From Pseudomonas pergaminensis (GTDB taxonomy: Bacteria > Pseudomonadota > Gammaproteobacteria > Pseudomonadales > Pseudomonadaceae), in the NCBI RefSeq assembly GCF_024112395.2, contig NZ_CP078013.2, forward strand, positions 6,170,501 through 6,234,500: a stretch of 64,000 bases of DNA, in the 5' to 3' direction. Positions within the stretch are counted from its first letter, which is position 1. Every line of letters starts with the position of its first letter. Below, in pieces: positions 57,280 to 64,000 of this stretch. The translations under genes and the position numbers were made by a program. The notes under the pieces were generated by a model. The model was not told the origin of the DNA. It searched no databases and saw only the letters and a program-made list of their open reading frames with translations.

Positions 57280-59121
57280 ATGCCTGATTACCGCTCGAAA
57301 ACATCCACCCACGGCCGCAACATGGCCGGCGCGCGCGCACTGTGGCGTGCCACGGGGATGAAAGATGACGACTTCAAGAAGCCGATCATCGCGATTGCCA
57401 ACTCATTCACCCAGTTCGTACCCGGCCACGTCCACCTCAAGGACCTGGGCCAACTGGTCGCCCGCGAGATCGAACGCGCCGGCGGTGTCGCCAAGGAATT
57501 CAACACCATCGCCGTGGATGATGGCATCGCCATGGGCCATGACGGCATGCTGTATTCCCTGCCGAGCCGCGAGATCATCGCCGACTCCGTGGAGTACATG
57601 GTCAACGCCCACTGCGCCGACGCCATCGTCTGCATCTCCAACTGCGACAAGATCACTCCCGGCATGCTGATGGCCTCCCTGCGCCTGAACATCCCGGTGA
57701 TCTTCGTGTCCGGCGGCCCGATGGAAGCCGGCAAGACCAAGCTCGCCTCCCACGGCCTCGACCTGGTCGACGCCATGGTCATCGCCGCCGATTCCAGCGC
57801 TTCTGACGAGAAGGTCGCGGAATACGAGCGCAGCGCTTGCCCAACGTGCGGTTCGTGCTCCGGCATGTTCACCGCCAACTCGATGAACTGCCTGGTGGAA
57901 GCCCTGGGCCTGGCCTTGCCGGGCAACGGTTCCACCCTGGCCACCCACAGTGACCGCGAGCAGCTGTTCCTGCAGGCCGGCCGCACCATCGTCGAGTTGT
58001 GCAAGCGTTACTACGGCGAAAACGATGAGTCGGTGTTGCCGCGCAATATCGCCAACTTCAAGGCGTTCGAGAACGCCATGACCCTGGACATCGCCATGGG
58101 CGGTTCCACCAACACCATCCTGCACTTGCTGGCCGCGGCCCAGGAAGCCGAGATCGATTTCGACCTGCGCGACATCGACCGCCTGTCCCGTCATGTGCCG
58201 CAACTGTGCAAAGTCGCGCCGAATATCCAGAAGTACCACATGGAAGACGTGCACCGCGCCGGCGGGATCTTCTCGATCCTCGGTTCGCTGGCCCGTGGCG
58301 GCCTGCTGCACACCGACCTGCCGACCGTGCACAGCAAGTCCATCGCCGAAGGCATCGCCAAGTGGGACATCACCCAGACTGACGACGAAGCCGTGCACAC
58401 CTTCTTCAAGGCAGGCCCAGCGGGTATCCCTACGCAAACTGCGTTCAGCCAGTCGACCCGTTGGGACACCCTGGACGACGACCGTGAAAACGGCTGCATC
58501 CGCAGTGTCGAGCACGCCTACTCCCAAGAAGGCGGCCTGGCCGTGCTGTACGGCAACATCGCCCTGGATGGCTGCGTGGTGAAAACCGCCGGTGTGGATG
58601 AGTCCATCCACGTCTTTGAAGGCCGCGCCAAGATCTACGAAAGCCAGGACAGCTCGGTTCGCGGCATCCTCGCTGATGAAGTGAAGGAAGGCGACATCGT
58701 GATCATCCGCTACGAAGGCCCGAAAGGCGGCCCGGGTATGCAGGAGATGCTGTACCCGACGTCCTACCTGAAATCCAAGGGGCTGGGCAAAGCTTGCGCT
58801 CTGCTGACCGACGGCCGTTTCTCCGGTGGTACGTCGGGCCTGTCCATCGGCCACGCTTCGCCAGAAGCCGCTGCCGGCGGCGCGATTGGCCTGGTGCAGG
58901 ATGGTGACAAGGTGCTGATCGACATTCCGAACCGTTCGATCAACCTGTTGATCAGCGATGAAGAACTGGCCGCGCGCCGGGTTGAGCAGGACAAGAAAGG
59001 CTGGAAGCCGGTCGAGAAGCGTCCGCGCAAAGTCACCACTGCGTTGAAGGCCTATGCCCTGCTGGCCACCAGTGCCGACAAGGGTGCTGTGCGCAACAAA
59101 GCGATGCTCGACGGCCTGTAA
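57280..59121 (+). CDS. ilvD: Dihydroxy-acid dehydratase IlvD
   Basis: 613 residues. The iron-sulfur cysteines are visible at Cys122 ([10 protein letters not shown]) and in the [20 protein letters not shown] stretch (Cys190, Cys193). It dehydrates dihydroxy acids in valine, isoleucine and leucine synthesis. [20 protein letters not shown] is the C-terminal signature. No leader peptide rich in branched-chain codons was seen in the upstream 290 bases. A strong terminator follows. Confidence 0.97.
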   Translation: MPDYRSKTSTHGRNMAGARALWRATGMKDDDFKKPIIAIANSFTQFVPGHVHLKDLGQLVAREIERAGGVAKEFNTIAVDDGIAMGHDGMLYSLPSREIIADSVEYMVNAHCADAIVCISNCDKITPGMLMASLRLNIPVIFVSGGPMEAGKTKLASHGLDLVDAMVIAADSSASDEKVAEYERSACPTCGSCSGMFTANSMNCLVEALGLALPGNGSTLATHSDREQLFLQAGRTIVELCKRYYGENDESVLPRNIANFKAFENAMTLDIAMGGSTNTILHLLAAAQEAEIDFDLRDIDRLSRHVPQLCKVAPNIQKYHMEDVHRAGGIFSILGSLARGGLLHTDLPTVHSKSIAEGIAKWDITQTDDEAVHTFFKAGPAGIPTQTAFSQSTRWDTLDDDRENGCIRSVEHAYSQEGGLAVLYGNIALDGCVVKTAGVDESIHVFEGRAKIYESQDSSVRGILADEVKEGDIVIIRYEGPKGGPGMQEMLYPTSYLKSKGLGKACALLTDGRFSGGTSGLSIGHASPEAAAGGAIGLVQDGDKVLIDIPNRSINLLISDEELAARRVEQDKKGWKPVEKRPRKVTTALKAYALLATSADKGAVRNKAMLDGL

Positions 59122-59132
59122 GCCTCGCGCAT

Positions 59133-59166
59133 AAAAAATGCCCCGCCAAGTGCGGGGCATTTTTTT
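59133..59166 (+). terminator. Rho-independent terminator of ilvD
   Basis: Stem AAAATGCCCCGC / GCGGGGCATTTT with a short loop CAAGT and a following T run. It starts 12 bases after the ilvD stop. Confidence 0.94.
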
Positions 59167-59203
59167 GCCTGATCAAAACCTTCAGGGCACTCAAGATCAA
59201 AAT

Positions 59204-59290
59204 GTGGGAGCGGGCTTGCTCGCGAATGCGCAGTGTCAGTTGACGCTTCATTGACTGATCCAACGCATTCGCGAGCAAGCCCGCTCCCAC
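59204..59290. repeat. REPIN, GTGGGAGCGGGCTTGCTCGCGAA family
   Basis: Well-paired arms enclose AATGCGCAGTGTCAG...AACGCATT. It lies between convergent ilvD and the siderophore receptor gene. Confidence 0.92.
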
Positions 59291-59310
59291 ATAAGGCTAT
59301 GCGTAATGGC

Positions 59311-61758
59311 TCAGAATTGGGGGGTGTAGGTCATGGTGAACATCACATTGCGCGGGTCGCCATAGTAGTTGCTGCCCCAGTTCGCGTTGTAAGCCGGGAT
59401 GTAGTACTTCTTGTCGAACATATTGTTCAGGTTCGCCGCGACGGTGAATTCCTGGTTGATCTTGTAGGCCACCCGCGAATCCCAGAGGGCATTGCCGGGC
59501 ACGCTGAATGTGCGGTCATAGGCGACGGTGCTGCTTTGCGCGGTCACACCGGCGCCGACACTGACGTTGCTCCAGTCCCCCGGCAACTGGTAGTCACCCC
59601 AGACCTTGAGCAGGTGCTTGGGCGTCCAGGTGCTGAAGATCTTGCCTTCGTAGGTGTCGTCCTTGATGAATTTGGTGGTGTTGTAGGTGTAGCTGGAAAC
59701 CAGTTGCAGGCCCGGCAGCACCTCACCGCTCAAGGTGGCCTCGAAGCCCTGGCTGCGAACCTTGCCGGACGCGAGCGAGCAGTACCAGCCGCCACAAACC
59801 TTGCCGCCTTGCAGATCTTGAGCCGCACGGTTTTCCTGGTCATAGCGGAAGACAGCAAACGAAGTATTGAGGCGGCCATCCGCCAGTTCGCCCTTCAGGC
59901 CCAGCTCGTAGTTCTGGCCCTCAATGGGCTTGAGCACGGTCAATGAGGTGGTCAGGTTGGTTTGGGGCTCAAAGGCGTCGGTATAGCTGGCATAGGCCGA
60001 CCATTGCTCGTTGAGCGCATAAACCAGACCGGCGTAGGGCGTGACGTGACCATTGCTTTGCGTGGTGCTGCTGGTCGGCTCGCCGTACACCCCCCTGGCA
60101 CCGCTCTCGTCCTGATAGGAATAGTCATACCAACTGGTGCGCGCACCGAGGATCAACGTCAGCGGGTCCAGTACTTGGACGCGCCAGGTGCCATAAATCC
60201 CCTTCTGGCGAATGTCATACCAGCTCTTCGTCGCATTCCCTGCCTGGAACAACTGGTTCTTGTCGCGCTGCGGACGGTTGTGGTCGATGTTGAAGATATC
60301 CGCCCCCGGCGTCGCCGCGCGCGCCCAGAAATCATCCGTGGTGAGTTTGGAATAGTTGGCGCCCAGCACCATCTCCTGCCGCAACCCCAGGCCTTCGAAC
60401 TTGCCGTCGACATACACGTCCACACCGCGACTCTTGGTATTGAAGTCAGTGACCCAGTCCACGTAGCGCACGGTGCCGGTGTCACCGGGATTGGGGATGG
60501 TGTCCCACGTGGCCTGGTAGGTCGCGTCGTTGTGTTCATCCATGGCCACCAGAGCGGCCTTCACTTTCCAGTCATCGTTGAAGCGATGCTCGATATCGGC
60601 AAATACCTGGGTCTGGTTATTGACGTTGCGGTTCCAACTGGCGCCGACAAAGGTCGAGCGCGACAGGCCGATATCGCTGCCGTTGGCGTACCGGGGCAGC
60701 GACATGAAGTTGGGCCGCGAGTGCCCTTTCTGGTTGCTGATGCCCACGCCGACGGTGGTGTCTGGCGTGAAGTCGTAGTCCACCGCGGCATAGACCGTCT
60801 GGTTCCAACCGCCGGCGTAATCGACAAAAGAATCGGTCGTGTCGTAGTCCGCCACAAAACGGCCGCGCAAGGTGCCTTCGGTATTGAGCGGGCCACCCGC
60901 ATCCACTTGTGTGCCGTAGTGGTCCCAGGAACCGGCCTTGGCAGTGATGGTGACAGTCGGCGCCTGTTGCCCGCGCTTGCGCACCAGGTTCATCGTGCCA
61001 CCGGGGCTGTTCGCGCCCTGCAGCAAGGCGGCCGGCCCACGCAGGGTTTCCACGCGATCATAGATCGCCATGTTTTCGGTGAGGTAGCTGCCCAGCGCGT
61101 AGGTGTTGCGCGGGATGCCGACGCCGTCGTACTGCAGGGTGCCGACCTCAAAACCACGGGAGAAGATAAACATGCCAGGGCCAGGGGACTTGGTCGCCGT
61201 CAGGCCGGGGGTGCGCTTGACCACTTCGGACAACTTGGTGGTGTTCTGGTCGTCCATCTGCTTGCGGGTCATGACGCTGACCGATTGCGGGATGTCCTTG
61301 AGCTTTTGCTCGCCTTTGCCGAGGGTCACGGCACCGGTGGTGTAGGAGCCGGTGCCTTCGGTGGTCGCCCCCAAGCGTTCAGCGCTGATGGTGGTGGCAC
61401 CGACTTCGAGGGCGCCACCGGTGTCCACGCGTTTTTCCAGGGTGACGGTATCGGCGTTGATAAACGCCGCGCTCAGCCCAGTGCCGCCGAGCAGTTGCCC
61501 CAAGGCTTCACGTTGGCCCAGATTGCCACTCACCCCCGGCGACACCACCCCTTGGGTCAATTCACCACTCACCAACACCTGCACCCGCGTCACCGCCGAA
61601 AACGCCGCCAGCGCACCGTCCAGGCTCTGCCCTGGAATATCAAAACGGTAGGTCTGTGCCTGAGTGGTCTCGGCGGCCTGCAAGTACAGCGGTGCGGTGC
61701 CGCAGGCCAAGGAAATGGCCAGTGCCAGCAAGGGCTGTGCGGCGAATCGGTGTGCCAT
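59311..61758 (-). CDS. TonB-dependent siderophore receptor with N-terminal signalling domain
   Basis: 815 residues from MAHRFAAQPLLALAISLACG. A signal peptide is followed by a secretin/TonB N-terminal (STN) signalling domain (RFDIPGQSLDGALAAFSAVT to about residue 105), a plug domain (IPQSVSVMTRKQMDDQ; RGPAALLQGANSPGGTMNLV) and a beta-barrel ending in aromatic Phe (FTMTYTPQF). The STN domain and the neighbouring FecR/FecI-type genes indicate cell-surface signalling. The ligand is unknown; it resembles ferric-siderophore receptors. GGGGAG precedes the start. Confidence 0.92.
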   Translation of the reverse strand: MAHRFAAQPLLALAISLACGTAPLYLQAAETTQAQTYRFDIPGQSLDGALAAFSAVTRVQVLVSGELTQGVVSPGVSGNLGQREALGQLLGGTGLSAAFINADTVTLEKRVDTGGALEVGATTISAERLGATTEGTGSYTTGAVTLGKGEQKLKDIPQSVSVMTRKQMDDQNTTKLSEVVKRTPGLTATKSPGPGMFIFSRGFEVGTLQYDGVGIPRNTYALGSYLTENMAIYDRVETLRGPAALLQGANSPGGTMNLVRKRGQQAPTVTITAKAGSWDHYGTQVDAGGPLNTEGTLRGRFVADYDTTDSFVDYAGGWNQTVYAAVDYDFTPDTTVGVGISNQKGHSRPNFMSLPRYANGSDIGLSRSTFVGASWNRNVNNQTQVFADIEHRFNDDWKVKAALVAMDEHNDATYQATWDTIPNPGDTGTVRYVDWVTDFNTKSRGVDVYVDGKFEGLGLRQEMVLGANYSKLTTDDFWARAATPGADIFNIDHNRPQRDKNQLFQAGNATKSWYDIRQKGIYGTWRVQVLDPLTLILGARTSWYDYSYQDESGARGVYGEPTSSTTQSNGHVTPYAGLVYALNEQWSAYASYTDAFEPQTNLTTSLTVLKPIEGQNYELGLKGELADGRLNTSFAVFRYDQENRAAQDLQGGKVCGGWYCSLASGKVRSQGFEATLSGEVLPGLQLVSSYTYNTTKFIKDDTYEGKIFSTWTPKHLLKVWGDYQLPGDWSNVSVGAGVTAQSSTVAYDRTFSVPGNALWDSRVAYKINQEFTVAANLNNMFDKKYYIPAYNANWGSNYYGDPRNVMFTMTYTPQF

Positions 61759-61889
61759 GGATGGTGCTCCCCGGTGCAAAAAGTCTGTGATCGGCGCCGC
61801 ACTACTTGAGAGTGCTTACTATTTACGCCTCAGTGATCAAGGACGATGGCTTGCGGAGAAACCCTGAAACTATTTTGAGAAAGTTGCAG

Positions 61890-62837
61890 TCAGGACGCTT
61901 TGCCTTCGCGCAGCACCAGTAAATACGGGGTGTAATGCTCGGCGTGCAGGTTGAGGGTGTATTCCAACGCCTTGATCACGGCGTCGGGTTTGTCGATCTC
62001 GAACACGCCGGACACCACGCGATTGCGCAGCGCCTCGCCCAGCACCAGAGTCTTGCCGGGCCAGTAGCGATTCAACTCGCTGACCACTTCCGACAGCGGT
62101 TGCTGGCGAAACACCAGTTGCCGTTGCCGCCAGGCAAAGCCGCTCGCCGGATCAAAACCGTGGACATCGGCCAGCCGCTGCGCCTGATACTCCACCGCCC
62201 GCCCCGGCTCCAGGTACACCGGCTCACCACTGCCCGCACTGACCTGTACCTTGCCCTGCGCCACCTGCACCCGTGTCTGCGCATCACGCCGCGCGACGCT
62301 GAATTGGGTGCCGACTACCTTGACCCAGCCATCCCCGGACTGCACCACGAAGGGTCGCGCCGGATCTTTGGTCACGTTGAAAAAACCTTCACCGCGCAAT
62401 AGACGAATCTGACGCTCACCGCCGCTTATGCGCACTTGCACGGCGCTGTCAGTATTGAGTTGCAACTGTGAGCCGTCGGCCAATTCGACGGTGCGCGATT
62501 CGCCGGTGCCCGTGGCGTAGTCCGCGCGCAGGCGGTCGAGCCAAGGCGTGTTCTGCACGGTCAACCCCACCGCCAGCAGCACCGCGGCGGCGCAGGCCCA
62601 ACGTCGCGCGGGCTTGCGCCAGGCGGCCTGCTCGGCGCGGCGGATGACCCGGGCCGGTTCTCGCAAACCACCCAGCATCGCCTGCACTTCCTGCCAGGCA
62701 TCGTCCTGGGCCTGGCCCTGCCCCAGCCAGGCGGCGAAGGCGTCCAATTCGGCAGGTGTCACGTCCTCGGCCTGCAGGCGGAAGTACCAGGCGGACGCTT
62801 CTTCGAACAACGCGTCGCCAGTGGGTAAAGCAGTCAT
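61890..62837 (-). CDS. FecR-type anti-sigma / sigma-activating membrane protein
   Basis: 315 residues from MTALPTGDALFEEASAWYFR. The N-terminal cytoplasmic DUF4880 region has the conserved paired-Trp helices, followed by one membrane segment (WACAAAVLLAVGLTV, about 80-95), the periplasmic FecR domain (SRTVELADGSQLQLNTDSAV) and a C-terminal STN-like part (QPLSEVVSELNRYWPGK). It relays receptor occupancy to the ECF sigma. Its ATG overlaps the sigma stop. Confidence 0.92.
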   Translation of the reverse strand: MTALPTGDALFEEASAWYFRLQAEDVTPAELDAFAAWLGQGQAQDDAWQEVQAMLGGLREPARVIRRAEQAAWRKPARRWACAAAVLLAVGLTVQNTPWLDRLRADYATGTGESRTVELADGSQLQLNTDSAVQVRISGGERQIRLLRGEGFFNVTKDPARPFVVQSGDGWVKVVGTQFSVARRDAQTRVQVAQGKVQVSAGSGEPVYLEPGRAVEYQAQRLADVHGFDPASGFAWRQRQLVFRQQPLSEVVSELNRYWPGKTLVLGEALRNRVVSGVFEIDKPDAVIKALEYTLNLHAEHYTPYLLVLREGKAS

Positions 62838-63367
62838 GACCGACGTCCTCGAGTGTCGCAGGCGAGCCGCGTCTTGATATAGGCGCGGCATTCAATCAAG
62901 GCGCGACGCAGTTGGTATTCCACGCTGCGCGGGCTGATCGATAGGCGATCGCCAATCTCGCGGTAGGAAAGTTCGTCGACATGATAAAGCAGGAAGATCT
63001 GCCGAGTCGCTTCGGGCAGCGACAGGATAGCGTCCTGCATGAGTTGCTCCTGCTGGTAGGCGGCCAGTTGCTCGTCAGCACCTGGGTTGCCACACGGCAG
63101 CTCTTCGCTGGGCTCGCCGGCATCCAGACGCTCGCGGCGGATGGCCTGGCGCTGGTGATCGCGCACCAGGTTGCTGGCGATGGTAAAGAGGAAGGCTGGG
63201 AGGTTGTCGATCTTCTCGCCGGAGTCCAGCCGCGCCAGGCGCAGGAACGACTCCTGGGTCAGGTCGGCGGCCACCTGGGCGCTGCCGGTGCGGCGAGTGA
63301 CGAAGGCTTCGAGGGCTTTCTTCTGCTCCGCGAACAGGCGCGCGATCTGCGAATTCCAGGAGGGCAC
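62834..63367 (-). CDS. FecI-type ECF sigma factor
   Basis: 177 residues from a GTG at 63367 (AAGG seven bases upstream). Sigma-70 region 2 (AADLTQESFLRLARL, IASNLVRDHQRQAIRRER) and region 4 (LPEATRQIFLLYHVDELSYREIGDRLSISPRSVEYQ) are complete. It should transcribe the receptor gene when its ferric ligand is bound. No ATG start fits the family N-terminus better. Confidence 0.92.
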   Translation of the reverse strand: MPSWNSQIARLFAEQKKALEAFVTRRTGSAQVAADLTQESFLRLARLDSGEKIDNLPAFLFTIASNLVRDHQRQAIRRERLDAGEPSEELPCGNPGADEQLAAYQQEQLMQDAILSLPEATRQIFLLYHVDELSYREIGDRLSISPRSVEYQLRRALIECRAYIKTRLACDTRGRRS

Positions 63368-63425
63368 AGCACTACCTTGAGAAGAACGGAGGGTTCAGGA
63401 AGTGCGCACGCTAGCAGAGGATGAG

Positions 63426-63441
63426 ATTGGTTCGCAATTGA
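63426..63441. promoter_or_regulatory. Weak Fur-box-like sequence upstream of the ECF sigma gene
   Basis: ATTGGTTCGCAATTGA lies about 60 bases before the sigma GTG. It shares 12 of 16 positions with AATGATTCGCATTTGC, a form of Fur box recalled for Pseudomonas iron sigma genes. Iron-responsive ECF sigma genes are usually Fur-repressed, so position fits, but the match is imperfect. Confidence 0.35.
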
Positions 63442-63462
63442 TATCTATTTTTGCCGACCTCG

Positions 63463-63545
63463 GTAGGAGCCGGCTCGCCGGCGATGACGGCCTTGAGTCT
63501 TGCATTGATCTCACTGACGCCATCGCCGGCAAGCCGGGCTCCTAC
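63463..63545. repeat. REPIN of the GTAGGAGCCGGCTCGCCGGCGATG family
   Basis: Inverted arms GTAGGAGCCGGCTCGCCGG and CCGGCAAGCCGGGCTCCTAC enclose about 43 bases. It is a different family from the GTGGGAG elements. It lies between the HAD gene end and the sigma promoter region. Confidence 0.85.
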
Positions 63546-63559
63546 AAGGTTGCGTCGGG

Positions 63560-64000
63560 CTACTGGATTTCGTCAGGCTTGACGATCACCCAGTTCTTGT
63601 CCGCCGTCACTGGCAACCCTTCCTTGGCCTGCGCCGCCGCATGCTTGGCGATCATGCCGTTCAGTTGGGTCATGTATTTATCTTTGCGGTTGATCCACAG
63701 GTGGATGCCGCCCTTGGCCACGTCCACATCGTGGAACAGCATGTAGCCATCGCTGGTCGGTGTGTCGCCGCCGACGATCACCGGTTTTTTCCATTCGTCG
63801 ATGTAAGTGAGGATGGCTGCGTGCTTGCCCGCCATCCAGGTGGCCGGGGTCCACAGGTACGGGGTCAGCTCCAGGCCGAGGTTGGCCTTCTCGTCATATT
63901 TGCCGGCGCTGATCTGCTTGCGCGCGGTGGTCAGCTCGCCGGTCTTGCGGTCCTTGAGCAAGGTGCTTACGCCGATGACGTTCTCGGGTTTGACGTTGTA
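63560..64000 (-). CDS. HAD-superfamily phosphatase, C-terminal fragment (phosphorylcholine phosphatase-like)
   Basis: The frame is open to the right edge, so only the last 146 residues are present (starting YNVKPENVIGVSTLLKDRKT). PVIVGGDTPTSDGYMLFHDV is a HAD motif IV (GDxxxSD), which binds magnesium. The sequence resembles secreted HAD phosphatases of Pseudomonas that act on phosphorylcholine, but the nucleophile region is outside the window, so the substrate is inferred only. Confidence 0.65.
   Translation of the reverse strand, partial: YNVKPENVIGVSTLLKDRKTGELTTARKQISAGKYDEKANLGLELTPYLWTPATWMAGKHAAILTYIDEWKKPVIVGGDTPTSDGYMLFHDVDVAKGGIHLWINRKDKYMTQLNGMIAKHAAAQAKEGLPVTADKNWVIVKPDEIQ

Noticed and set aside
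57403..59160. 585-codon minus-strand frame opposite ilvD
   Set aside because: ilvD is unmistakable on the other strand; the frame has no recognisable domain and overlaps the terminator.
59962..61809. 615-codon plus-strand frame opposite the siderophore receptor
   Set aside because: Shadow of the receptor gene; no start signal and no domain.

Overview
The window looks like chromosome of a Pseudomonas of the P. fluorescens group. DNA is GC-rich, genes are dense, and the gene order matches the conserved Pseudomonas block pil-chp / gshB / pyrRBC' / pilT-proC-yggT / metXW-rdgB-hemW / thiSG-trmB / rpoH-ftsXEY / lao / coaD / mutM / ilvD. REP/REPIN palindromes of the kind common in fluorescent pseudomonads sit in many intergenic gaps. 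No rRNA, tRNA, CRISPR array, prophage or insertion sequence was recognised.

Layout. 1-7475: end of a LysR regulator, then on the minus strand a complete malonate decarboxylase operon (mdcABCDEGH) with the MadL/MadM malonate transporter; most neighbours overlap by a few bases, which suggests translational coupling. 7617-8262: a small DUF6124 gene whose start region is frameshifted in a run of six C, with an unusual structured leader and a matching 3' hairpin, flanked by REPs. 8299-18140 (minus): Pil-Chp chemosensory system in transcription order pilG, pilH, pilI, pilJ, chpA, chpC; the adaptation genes pilK and chpB are absent. 18380-24301 (plus): gshB, tonB-like, yqgE, ruvX, pyrR, pyrB and the degenerate dihydroorotase pyrC'. 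24451-29138: TM2 protein, NlpC/P60 peptidase, pilT, yggS, proC, yggT. 29346-33702: metX, metW, a DUF4426 protein, rdgB, hemW, a DUF3392 protein. 33847-36878: trmB, thiG, thiS, DUF423, mtgA. 37072-44803: rpoH, ftsX, ftsE, ftsY facing away from a pair of M16 peptidases and rsmD. 44906-46801: YheT-type hydrolase and a sulfurtransferase. 46834-51397: laoR/laoC/laoB/laoA-type long-chain alcohol and aldehyde oxidation genes with a palindromic operator. 51512-59121: coaD, ferredoxin, mutM, HDOD protein, RlmI-type methyltransferase, MFS exporter, ilvD. 59311-64000: a TonB-dependent siderophore receptor with its FecR/FecI-type regulators, and the end of a HAD phosphatase.

Most of the window is core metabolism and housekeeping. 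The least explained part is the DUF6124 locus: its Shine-Dalgarno region is perfectly complementary to two identical 12-mers, one in the leader and one in the hairpin just after the stop codon. The second is a composite REP unit with a conserved 30-bp spacer, present at two distant places in opposite orientations. No intergenic stretch without any gene is longer than about 300 bases. The longest are 7476-7772, 8014-8298 and 56990-57279; their contents are listed as features or rejected items.
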